58,152 nt of DNA. Source: Chloroflexota bacterium. GTDB taxonomy: Bacteria > Chloroflexota > Anaerolineae > Aggregatilineales > J027. The notes beneath the pieces are model-generated. The model was not told the DNA's origin. It saw only the letters and a list, made by a program, of their open reading frames with translations, and did no database searches. Location: assembly GCA_016234595.1 (NCBI GenBank), contig JACRBG010000025.1, forward strand, positions 1 to 58,152, in the 5' to 3' direction. This document shows, in pieces, positions 51,414-58,152 of the stretch. Every line of letters begins with the position of its first letter. The first letter of the stretch is position 1. Both the position numbers and the translations under genes were made by a program.

Positions 51414-52973
51414 TTATCGCACCAACCCCAACCGATGATCTTTTAATAAAGTCTTGCGTCGCTCCATATCGGTTACGGTCACCAGCAATTGACGGTCAGC
51501 GTCCACCGAAAAGGCGGCCTTGATCCTTTCTGCCCCTAACTTGCCAACCGGATCGAGTGGGATTTGGGTGGGCTGGTCATGATTGAGGGGTGCGACCGCC
51601 AAATCCTCAGCCATCGCCACCAATTCACCCCCTTGTAGATTGATGGTGACACCTGCCGATTGCTCAGGGTCAATTTCCCCAATCACCAATTCAATACCGG
51701 TTTGCTGTTCATGCGCCGCTCCCAAAATCAACTCCACCGGATGCGTCGTGGGGATTTTTAATCCGGCAGGCAAAATTTCATCATAGCGGTGCTGCCCATT
51801 TTCCAAATGCCGCAGGCCATAGCTGTGTACTAACGTGTCATCAATGCCCGACCCCACCGCAATTTGCAAGGCCCCTTCAACAATAGCCGTAAAAACTTTG
51901 CCCGTGTGCAGGGTGGCATTCGGCAGATAGCGCCGCAAAATAGCTTGGACAGAGGGCATTAACGCCATACCGCCCACCATCAACACGTCTTTGAGATGTT
52001 CGGCAAAGATTTCCTGCTGACGGGCGGTGTAGAGAGTCCGCTCGATAACACGGCTAACGGCGGCATCAAAGCCATTTTGGTGCAGCACGGCCTCCAAATC
52101 AACACGGGTCAATTGGCGTTCATAGACCACACCTGCCAGTGTGAATTGCAGCAAAGCCGATTCGGTATTCGACAGGGCAATTTTGGCATTTTCGCACGCC
52201 GTCAATAGGCTTTGATAGCCCTCCGATCCTTCATCCAAGCCAAGTTCGTTGAGGATGTGGTGGGCTAACCATCGGTCTACGTCACTGCCACCCAGCGCCC
52301 CACCCGACTTCGCAATCATCTTGGCTGTTGGGGCATCCCCACCCCGTCGCAAACGATTTAGCCATCCGCCTGTACTGGCTTTATCTTTGGGAAGCTGTAC
52401 CAGCGAAACATCCAGCGTGCCACCGCCGAAATCAAAGACCAGCACCAGCGCATCCGGCTCTGTAACGGCATAACCAAGCGCCGCTGCGGTAGATTCATCC
52501 ACGACGCGGATTTTTTCGATGGGTAAGCCATTCACCCCCTCTTGAACCGCCTGCCGCAGCCAATCCAGATAATCTTGGAAAGCGATCACGGGTACGGTCA
52601 GTACAATTTCGTCAATCGCGTCTTTGGGAAAAGGCACGCTCGCCAATACCCGCTGAATGAAAGCGCTACCAATCGCTTTATCCGACCAAAGTTGATTATC
52701 GAGATAGCGCGGTGCGGGGGCAGGTCGTACCACAATTCCCCGTTTGAAATTACGAAACAGGCGGTGGTCGGCCTGTTGATGGAGGCCTGCTGCAATCACC
52801 TGTGCTCCCATCGGCGCATCATGCAGGGCAGCCCCCATATAGACCAGTGATGGCACAATTGGATCAGCAGGCAAGCTTAACTCATCCAAATGAACCAAAT
52901 CAGCTTGGTGATCGTCCCAATGGGCAACGAGGCTGTTGGTGGTTCCAAAATCAAAGGCGAGTTTGTGTCCCAT
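51414..52973 (-). CDS. Hsp70-family protein lacking a C-terminal lid
   Basis: A 519-residue Hsp70-type ATPase. The phosphate-1 loop is AFDFGTTNSLVAHW, connect-1 is VVDESTAAALGYAV, phosphate-2 is LVFDFGGGTLDVSLV and the adenosine motif is VLMVGGMALMPSVQAIL. A substrate-binding beta domain follows (about 390-500). It is about 100 residues shorter than DnaK, with no lid helices or EEVD-like tail, similar to HscC/YegD-like variants. It heads the operon with the HEAT-repeat gene and is divergent from a PadR regulator, suggesting stress- or ligand-controlled expression. Confidence 0.9.
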   Translation of the reverse strand: MGHKLAFDFGTTNSLVAHWDDHQADLVHLDELSLPADPIVPSLVYMGAALHDAPMGAQVIAAGLHQQADHRLFRNFKRGIVVRPAPAPRYLDNQLWSDKAIGSAFIQRVLASVPFPKDAIDEIVLTVPVIAFQDYLDWLRQAVQEGVNGLPIEKIRVVDESTAAALGYAVTEPDALVLVFDFGGGTLDVSLVQLPKDKASTGGWLNRLRRGGDAPTAKMIAKSGGALGGSDVDRWLAHHILNELGLDEGSEGYQSLLTACENAKIALSNTESALLQFTLAGVVYERQLTRVDLEAVLHQNGFDAAVSRVIERTLYTARQQEIFAEHLKDVLMVGGMALMPSVQAILRRYLPNATLHTGKVFTAIVEGALQIAVGSGIDDTLVHSYGLRHLENGQHRYDEILPAGLKIPTTHPVELILGAAHEQQTGIELVIGEIDPEQSAGVTINLQGGELVAMAEDLAVAPLNHDQPTQIPLDPVGKLGAERIKAAFSVDADRQLLVTVTDMERRKTLLKDHRLGLVR

Positions 52974-52982
52974 AGCTCACTT

Positions 52983-53058
52983 GTGATATACTACGTTCTG
53001 ATATACGTCATTATTGATATATTACGTTTCGTAATTTTAGTATAGTACGATTCGTAAC
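52983..53058. promoter_or_regulatory. Palindrome-rich divergent promoter region, candidate PadR operators
   Basis: ATTACGTTTCGTAAT (53021-53035) is a perfect palindrome with a three-base centre. TACGATTCGTA (53046-53056) has the same TACG-N3-CGTA form. GATATACTACGTT and GATATACGTCATT motifs (52985-53012) repeat the theme. They lie between the Hsp70-like gene (-) and the PadR gene (+), overlapping -10-like TATACT and TATAGT sequences, so control of both directions by PadR is likely. Confidence 0.6.
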
Positions 53059-53096
53059 AAGGCGTGTAGTACGTTGGTACTGTTTAGGTCGGGGGT

Positions 53097-53657
53097 ATGA
53101 CAAAAATCAAATTAGAGCGTGAACTCACCACACTGGAATACGTGGTGCTGGGGTTCATTTCAGTCGAGCCGCAGTCGGGCTATAGTATCATCAGTACCCT
53201 AGAAACAGGTGTGCATCGCTGGAGTGCCAGTCCCGGCGCGATCTACCCCATCCTCAAACGACTGGAACAACTGGAATTGATTGAGGGCGAATTAGAAATC
53301 CCCAATGAGGCACGGGCGCGCAAGATGTATCAGTTGTCAGCATCCGGCGCGGCCATGTTGGATGAATGGCTGCTCGCCCCACTGTCGAACCGCGAATTAT
53401 TGGAAGAACGCGACATCACCCTTCTAAAATTTCTATTTGCGGAAAACCGCCTATCCAAAACTCAGGTAATCGCATGGTTGAAGGCCTATCAGGAAGGCAC
53501 GGCTCAATATAAAACCGCCCGTGAAGCCTTCTTTGATGTCACCATCGCCCAAGCCACCCCCCATCAGCGGTTAATTTGGGAGGCCACCCTAATGGACATC
53601 CAGATGCAAGAACGCTGGATTGAAAAAGCGCTGGCACAACTTAATAAAGAAAGTTGA
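53097..53657 (+). CDS. PadR-family transcriptional regulator
   Basis: A 186-residue regulator. The N-terminal winged helix reads LTTLEYVVLGFISVEPQSGYSIISTLETG..WSASPGAIYPILKRLEQLELI, the PadR signature. A C-terminal helical dimerisation part follows (about residues 95-186, PadR type 2 length). PadR repressors commonly control a neighbouring gene in response to a small molecule. Palindromes just upstream fit autoregulation and control of the Hsp70-HEAT pair. ATG 53097 follows a GGGGGT stretch. Confidence 0.9.
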   Translation: MTKIKLERELTTLEYVVLGFISVEPQSGYSIISTLETGVHRWSASPGAIYPILKRLEQLELIEGELEIPNEARARKMYQLSASGAAMLDEWLLAPLSNRELLEERDITLLKFLFAENRLSKTQVIAWLKAYQEGTAQYKTAREAFFDVTIAQATPHQRLIWEATLMDIQMQERWIEKALAQLNKES

Positions 53658-53706
53658 AGTCCCCAAATGACACCTTTTACCTCCGTTAATGTATAGAGAG
53701 AGTGAT

Positions 53707-54126
53707 ATGGATACGATATTGCGGTTATTGGTTGGGGGTCTATTCGCCCTCCGTGGCATTTGGATGCTCTACCCCATTTGGCATAAGTGGCGGACGGGCC
53801 GACTACTCAACGAGCATGACAGCCGCGCAACCAACGCCACCATCACGTGGGCAGGTCGAGAATCGAAAGGTCTGAAGAACGGCCTCCGTCGTACCTACTA
53901 TTCGTATACAGTGGATGGGACGCGCTTTGATGGCATAGCAGCGGGTGATTTGTCGCGCCGTGCACCAGAAGGTCTGCTCCCTATTCGTTACCTCGCCGAT
54001 CAGCCAAGCGTGCATGAAATCGTCAGCACAAGCAACCGCCTGTTCCTGAAATCCTCACTCACCATTCTCTTGGCTGTCACCTTCATCTTGGCAGGTCTTG
54101 GTTTTGCCTTGTTTGGCCCGCAGTGA
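53707..54126 (+). CDS. DUF3592-like membrane protein
   Basis: A 139-residue protein with an N-terminal hydrophobic helix (ILRLLVGGLFALRGIWMLYPI), an extracytoplasmic or cytoplasmic central part rich in beta strands with YYSYTVDGTRFDG, and a C-terminal helix (LTILLAVTFILAGLGFALFG). The central Y-x-Y-x-V-x-G plus ..IRYLADQPSVHEI pattern is typical of DUF3592. Function is unknown. ATG 53707 with GAGAGAG (53696-53702) is preferred to an earlier ATG at 53689. Confidence 0.72.
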   Translation: MDTILRLLVGGLFALRGIWMLYPIWHKWRTGRLLNEHDSRATNATITWAGRESKGLKNGLRRTYYSYTVDGTRFDGIAAGDLSRRAPEGLLPIRYLADQPSVHEIVSTSNRLFLKSSLTILLAVTFILAGLGFALFGPQ

Positions 54127-54140
54127 TGCCGAAAATCCCC

Positions 54141-55457
54141 CTACCCATTACGCCGTTCCGCCAACGATTTTAAGCTGTCTTCGGGCAGCACCTCCAATTG
54201 AAATGTTTTGGGGGCACTGATCCGTTGGGTCACATAGATACCACGATGCCCGGATGCGAGATAGGCCACCACGCAACCTAACATCAAATAAAGGGGTGCG
54301 CCGCCAAATAATTCAATCGCCATCAGCGTACAGGCAATCGGCGTATTGCTTGACCCTGCGAACACGGCCACAAAACCAATTGAGGCCATAAAAATCGGGT
54401 CAACCCCCAACAATCGCCCCAACGTATAACCAAGCGTCGAGCCGATCACAAACAGCGGCGTGACCTCCCCACCCAAAAACCCCGACCCTAAAGTAATGAC
54501 CGTAAAAATCAGCTTCAGCAGAAACGCGAAGGTGACAACCCCCTGCCCATTCAGGCTTTTTTGGATCAGCGGCAGGCTTAGGCCAAGATAATCACGACTG
54601 TCCAGTAACAGCGCCAAGCCGACGACGGCCAAGCCACCGAAAAATGGGCGTAGGGGTGGATAGCTGACATTGCGGAAATGCAGCGTTTTGACGGCATGGG
54701 TCAACTCAACAAACAGGATACTCGTTATACCAAACAGCACCCCAGCGATTAAAACTTTAACCAGCAGCAGCGGGTCAATTTCGACATTGGGTAGATGGGG
54801 ATAATGCGAATGTTCAACCCCTAGCGCACGGGTGGTCAAATCACCCACCACCGCCGCCGCCAAACACGGTACAAGGCCATCGTAGCGAATCCGGCCCATG
54901 CTCTGCACTTCCATGCCAAACACAAATCCGGCGACGGGTGTGCCAAACACTGAGCCGAACCCGCCGCTAATCCCCGCCATAATCATCAGTCGGCGGTCAT
55001 CGCCATTGATCTTGAGCAGGCGGCGCAATCCATCCGCCAGACTTGCCCCCATCTGAATGGCTGTGCCTTCGCGTCCGGCTGAACCGCCAAACAAATGCGT
55101 AACGACAGTGCCAATCAACACCATCGGGGCCATGCGGCGGGGGATACGGGTGGCATTGGCATTGACCTCTTCAATCACCAGATTGTTGCCTTGCGACGCC
55201 GTGCTGCCAAATTGATGATAGATCCACCCCACCCCAAAACCTGCAAGGGGCAACAGGAAAAGTAGGGAGGGGTGATCCAACCGAAAGTTAGTGGCCCATT
55301 TCAGGCTGATCAAAAACACTGCCGAGGCAATCCCAGCCAAAACGCCGACCGCCCCACCCAATAATGTCCACTTCCCCAAAAGTTGCAAAAAATCCCCGAA
55401 GTCTCGCGGGTGGAAATGAAACAGTTCTTCAAAAAAACTGAGCAGTCGCTTTGCCAT
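54141..55457 (-). CDS. CLC-F-type fluoride/proton antiporter
   Basis: A 438-residue chloride-channel-family membrane protein of the fluoride-specific CLC-F branch. The selectivity motifs differ from chloride CLCs as in that branch: GNNLV replaces GSGIP, GREGT replaces GREGP, and GGEVTPLF replaces GxFxP. Such proteins expel fluoride in exchange for protons. The start at ATG 55457 (protein begins MAKRLLS) has AAGGGG six bases upstream. An in-frame TTG at 55478 overlaps the terminator T-run and is rejected. A fluoride riboswitch with terminator lies directly upstream and supports the function independently. Confidence 0.92.
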   Translation of the reverse strand: MAKRLLSFFEELFHFHPRDFGDFLQLLGKWTLLGGAVGVLAGIASAVFLISLKWATNFRLDHPSLLFLLPLAGFGVGWIYHQFGSTASQGNNLVIEEVNANATRIPRRMAPMVLIGTVVTHLFGGSAGREGTAIQMGASLADGLRRLLKINGDDRRLMIMAGISGGFGSVFGTPVAGFVFGMEVQSMGRIRYDGLVPCLAAAVVGDLTTRALGVEHSHYPHLPNVEIDPLLLVKVLIAGVLFGITSILFVELTHAVKTLHFRNVSYPPLRPFFGGLAVVGLALLLDSRDYLGLSLPLIQKSLNGQGVVTFAFLLKLIFTVITLGSGFLGGEVTPLFVIGSTLGYTLGRLLGVDPIFMASIGFVAVFAGSSNTPIACTLMAIELFGGAPLYLMLGCVVAYLASGHRGIYVTQRISAPKTFQLEVLPEDSLKSLAERRNG

Positions 55458-55476
55458 AGCCAACCCCTTATTAAAC

Positions 55477-55509
55477 AAAAAAAGCCTCTACCTCAAGTTA
55501 GGTAGAAGC
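55477..55509 (-). terminator. Riboswitch-controlled intrinsic terminator
   Basis: On the minus strand GCTTCTACCT (55500-55509) pairs with AGGTAGAGGC (55484-55493), with one G-U pair, and seven T follow (55477-55483). The 5' arm is also the last conserved segment of the fluoride aptamer, so fluoride binding can free the transcript from termination. Confidence 0.85.
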
Positions 55510-55553
55510 CATTAATCTCATGACAAGATGTTACGCGAGCCTCATCGCGGGAT
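55496..55553 (-). ncRNA. Fluoride riboswitch (crcB motif)
   Basis: Read on the minus strand, CGCGATGAGGCTCGCG is followed by TAAC, a small stem (ATCTTGTCATGAGAT) and TAATGGCTTCTACC. This order and the conserved GCGATG..CGC and TAATG-CT-CTACC segments match the crcB fluoride aptamer. The terminal segment also forms the terminator arm. It controls the CLC-F gene, the commonest partner of this riboswitch. A covariance search (Rfam crcB) would confirm it. Confidence 0.9.
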
Positions 55554-55603
55554 TACTCCGCCGCATAGTCTAGCCCACCAACGGTTTAATCGTCAAGCCT
55601 AAA

Positions 55604-56101
55604 CTAAAGTGAGTCGAAGAAGAGGCCCTGCATATTACGGATACTAATCAGTTCACAGGCGTGATAGCTGTTGTGGGCGATCATGCTCTGGATGAGATGA
55701 TGCCGTGTATTCCATTGACCGCTGTCATTCAGGGCCTCATTTAAACCAGCCTCGCTTAGGCCCGCCACATAAGCCGCCAGTTTAGCATTAGCCTCAACCA
55801 CCTGTTTTTTCGAGGCTTCCCATTCCGCTTCAGATTTCCCCGCACTCGGCCATCCATTCGCTGCCCCTAAAGCCTCATGATCAACGGGCAACTTTTGTAA
55901 TTGCAGCAAGGCGGCTTCTTGCCAAAAGCGCACATGATTGACCACACCCCATACGCTGTTGAATTTTTCGGCGGGCACGGCGGCAGCTTGTTGGGCGGTC
56001 AACCCGTCCATCGCGGCTACAAATGAACTAAACCAGCCATGATCGCTGGTGGTGAACATTTGCTGAAGTGCCTCGGCCAAATGTTTTGCTTCAAACGACA
56101 T
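55604..56101 (-). CDS. DinB-like four-helix-bundle protein
   Basis: A 165-residue soluble protein with the DinB-superfamily pattern: an N-terminal helix (FEAKHLAEALQQMF), a metal-type His in NHVRFWQEAALLQL and a C-terminal QSMIAHNSYHACELISIRN. The histidines correspond to the usual H-x3-H set of metal-dependent DinB/YfiT-like enzymes, which transfer or cleave small thiols. The substrate is unknown. ATG 56101 has GAGAGGG upstream; the longer frame to 56302 overlaps the divergent regulator gene and is rejected. Confidence 0.8.
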   Translation of the reverse strand: MSFEAKHLAEALQQMFTTSDHGWFSSFVAAMDGLTAQQAAAVPAEKFNSVWGVVNHVRFWQEAALLQLQKLPVDHEALGAANGWPSAGKSEAEWEASKKQVVEANAKLAAYVAGLSEAGLNEALNDSGQWNTRHHLIQSMIAHNSYHACELISIRNMQGLFFDSL

Positions 56102-56192
56102 TTTGCATCCCTCTCTTGTAGAATAGTCACTATCAATCAGGATATGGGTGAATGTTGCCAACAGTGTGTCAGCATTTATTTGGGGAGATACG

Positions 56193-57218
56193 ATGAATCG
56201 TTTTGACCGAGCAATGGCGATTTTGTTGCTGCTGCGGAACAGCAAAATACCGCTTTCGGCAGCAGAATTATCACGGCGACTAGAGGTCTCCAAACGCACC
56301 ATCTATCGGGATGTGGAGGCATTGGCTGAGGTGGGTGTGCCTGTTTACGCCGAAGCGGGGCGTGATGGTGGCTTTAAATTAATGGATGGCTATTTCATTT
56401 CGCCCATCGCGTTTTCAGTTGGCGAGGCCACCTCGCTCTTGATCGGACTGGCTCTATTAGATCGTCTCCGTGCCAAACCCTTTGCCAATGAGTTGGAGAT
56501 GGCCCGTCAGAAATTATTGGCGGTTGTCCCCGACTATTTGCATGACATCTTGCGTCAAGCCGAGCAGTTGATTGGGTTTGAAGACCTGCCCTATGATGTT
56601 TTTCACCCCGAACCCGCTTTTGCGGAGACAGCCCAATCCGATTTGAGCGAGGCGCAAGTCATTACCGTGTTTCTACAGGGAATCTTAGAGTGCTGTGCCG
56701 TCGAAATCACCTATTATTCGCCCTACGGCAAGGCACAGCGTCAATATATGCTCGTTCCCAATGGCATCATTTGGGATCGCAATCATTGGTATCTAGCGGG
56801 TCAGAAAATTGGGCACACGGGGTCGCCATCCTTGTGGCGGGCAGATCGGGTCATGAGCATTACCCGTCGGCCCCAACAGCCAATTCAAGCGAATACTCCT
56901 TTTCAAGTCACCGACTGGTTAGGGCGCAAGTGGCTAGATGAAGCCATTAGCAATTGGGCGGAGATGTCGCCCGTTGTCATTCGTATGACCCCCACCCAAG
57001 CCGAACGTCTGCGCCGCGATTGGTATTTTGGTCATGCCCAATTTGAGACCGTCGCACCCGACGCGGTGTTGATGCGTTATGGCGAAGGCACGCAGGCATG
57101 GGTCTTTGAATTACTGCGATGGTTAGGACATGGGGCTGAACTCGTCGAACCCCATGCGTGGCGCGAGGCCTTCATCCAAGAAATGCAGGCCGTTCTACAG
57201 ACCTATCAGGCTGATTGA
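56193..57218 (+). CDS. WYL-domain transcriptional regulator (HTH_11/DeoR-like)
   Basis: A 341-residue regulator. The N-terminal helix-turn-helix (IPLSAAELSRRLEVSKRTIYRDVEALAEVGVP) is of the HTH_11 type. The middle and C-terminal part has a WYL-like ligand-binding fold (AVEITYYSPYGKAQRQYMLVPNGIIWDRNHWYLAG). It is divergent from the DinB-like gene and may control it. ATG 56193 has GGGGAG upstream; ATG 56148 is in frame but lies in the promoter region. It ends 13 bases into the convergent MFS gene. Confidence 0.9.
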   Translation: MNRFDRAMAILLLLRNSKIPLSAAELSRRLEVSKRTIYRDVEALAEVGVPVYAEAGRDGGFKLMDGYFISPIAFSVGEATSLLIGLALLDRLRAKPFANELEMARQKLLAVVPDYLHDILRQAEQLIGFEDLPYDVFHPEPAFAETAQSDLSEAQVITVFLQGILECCAVEITYYSPYGKAQRQYMLVPNGIIWDRNHWYLAGQKIGHTGSPSLWRADRVMSITRRPQQPIQANTPFQVTDWLGRKWLDEAISNWAEMSPVVIRMTPTQAERLRRDWYFGHAQFETVAPDAVLMRYGEGTQAWVFELLRWLGHGAELVEPHAWREAFIQEMQAVLQTYQAD

Positions 57219-58152
57219 AGCGTCGGTTTAGATGCGACGGGGTTGTGCCATGCCAACAATAATGCCGCGATCAGTGCCAAGGCTGCCCCGGCGATAAAAG
57301 GTGCCCGGGGGCCAAAACCATCCCACCCACCAACACCCTGCCATAAAATACCCGCCAGCAAACTTGCCGGGAATGCCATCAGACCAATCGTGGCGTTGTA
57401 GATGCCATAGGCCGTGCCATGTTGTGTTTTGGGCACCAAATCGGCCACCAATGCTTTAGCCGTGCCTTCCACCGACGCATAGTACAAGCCATAAAATGCG
57501 TACACCAGCCACACCTGCCAACCCGTCGCTGTCAGGGCAAATCCCAAATAGATCAGGGCATAGATGGCCCATCCCCCTAAAATCAATCGGCGCCGCCCCA
57601 CTCGATCTGATAGTGCCCCCAGCGGGCCAGAAAATAGCGTGTAGACCAAATTAAAAGTCATCAACATGCCCAAAATCTCCGCGACATGCAGGCCGCGCCG
57701 TTGGGCCAGCAGCACCAAAAAGCCATCGGACGAATTGCCGAGGGTAAAAATCGCCACAATCCCCAGAAAGATTTTAAATTCACGGCTGAGGGGCATTTTG
57801 ACGGCGGCAGCTTGCCCCGCTTTGGCCTTAGTCACCACCTCACGTGCCCCGACAGCCAACACAAGGACAGCCAATAAACCCGGAATAATGCCAATCAACA
57901 CCAATGTTCGGAACGTATCGCGGCTTAAATCTAGCGCGTCCGATTGGGTTGCCAACACGACCCCCAGCGCGATACTTAGACCAATAAATGCCCCTGCCGT
58001 ATCCCCAGCCCGATGTAGCCCAAACGCTAACCCGCGATGTTGGTCATCAATGCTATCGGCAATCAGGGCGTCTCGCGGCGCCGTGCGAATCCCTTTGCCC
58101 ACCCGATCGGTAAACCGGACGGCCAGCACCCCCCCCCACCCCGTCACCACAT
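57206..58152 (-). CDS. MFS transporter, N-terminally truncated by window edge
   Basis: At least 314 residues of a major facilitator. The visible part begins near the fourth helix (GGVLAVRFTDRVGKGIRTAPRDALIAD) and includes the middle loop motif GPLGALSDRVGRRRLI and the C-terminal six helices. The frame is open to the window end, so the start lies beyond. Substrate is unknown; the RVGKGIRTAPRDAL segment occurs in a group of uncharacterised efflux-type MFS proteins. Confidence 0.85.
   Translation of the reverse strand, partial: VVTGWGGVLAVRFTDRVGKGIRTAPRDALIADSIDDQHRGLAFGLHRAGDTAGAFIGLSIALGVVLATQSDALDLSRDTFRTLVLIGIIPGLLAVLVLAVGAREVVTKAKAGQAAAVKMPLSREFKIFLGIVAIFTLGNSSDGFLVLLAQRRGLHVAEILGMLMTFNLVYTLFSGPLGALSDRVGRRRLILGGWAIYALIYLGFALTATGWQVWLVYAFYGLYYASVEGTAKALVADLVPKTQHGTAYGIYNATIGLMAFPASLLAGILWQGVGGWDGFGPRAPFIAGAALALIAALLLAWHNPVASKPTLQSA

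Noticed and set aside
55458-55478. TTG start of the CLC gene at 55478
   Set aside because: It would begin inside the terminator T-run; ATG 55457 has a good ribosome-binding site.
1-58152. CRISPR arrays, tRNA or rRNA genes
   Set aside because: Intergenic stretches were read for regularly spaced repeats and cloverleaf or rRNA signatures; none was found. A tRNAscan/Infernal run would be the decisive check.

Overview
The window looks like a chromosomal segment of a heterotrophic, probably anaerobic or facultative bacterium. Many ABC sugar importers, long head-to-tail operons, frequent TTG/GTG starts and a split transketolase recall Chloroflexota of the Anaerolineae type. That placement is inference; there is no rRNA or universal marker gene to settle it. 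No tRNA, rRNA, CRISPR array or intact insertion sequence was seen.

Layout. (1) 1-5781 (+): end of a sugar-binding protein gene, an RbsA-like ATPase and an RbsC-like permease, then an unusual protein that fuses a degenerate ABC ATPase domain to GAF, histidine kinase and receiver-like domains. (2) 5904-13133 (-): a second sugar operon with a binding protein, two permeases carrying extra membrane segments, a zinc dehydrogenase, a tautomerase-like protein and a fucose/arabinose isomerase-family enzyme. (3) 13200-13850: gene-poor gap with a tandem 14-bp repeat resembling LacI-type operators and a decayed transposase. (4) 13861-22264 (+): complete group 4 membrane-bound [NiFe]-hydrogenase operon with its maturation protease; large-subunit and small-subunit cofactor ligands are present. 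(5) 22341-30151 (+): ROK repressor, MalF/MalG/MalE-like importer and cytoplasmic GH15 and GH31 enzymes for alpha-gluco-oligosaccharides, with a shared operator-like palindrome. (6) 30206-34366 (-): secreted TAP-like hydrolase and a two-component system. (7) 34434-43779: a large membrane protein, then a translationally coupled operon (transketolase halves, an odd GT2, a TIGR03032/DUF4915 protein, a sulfotransferase-like protein), an epimerase and two hypothetical proteins. (8) 44042-48062 (+): patatin-like lipase, SDR, HEXXH protein and a GDP-mannose 4,6-dehydratase-like enzyme. (9) 48471-50168 (-): strongly AT-rich two-gene island (AAA-type ATPase plus a membrane-anchored possible winged-helix protein), probably acquired. 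(10) 50385-58152: Hsp70-like and HEAT-repeat pair divergent from a PadR regulator over a palindrome-rich promoter, a DUF3592-like protein, a CLC-F fluoride/proton antiporter under a fluoride riboswitch with terminator, a DinB-like protein, a WYL regulator and a truncated MFS transporter.

How it fits together: sugars enter through three ABC systems and are isomerised, oxidised or hydrolysed in the cytoplasm. The hydrogenase could dispose of reductant from fermentation as H2 while pumping ions. The middle region invests sugar phosphates and nucleotide sugars in a probably sulfated surface glycan. The best candidates for something undescribed are the ABC-kinase fusion, the AT-rich two-gene island, and the transketolase/DUF4915/sulfotransferase operon.
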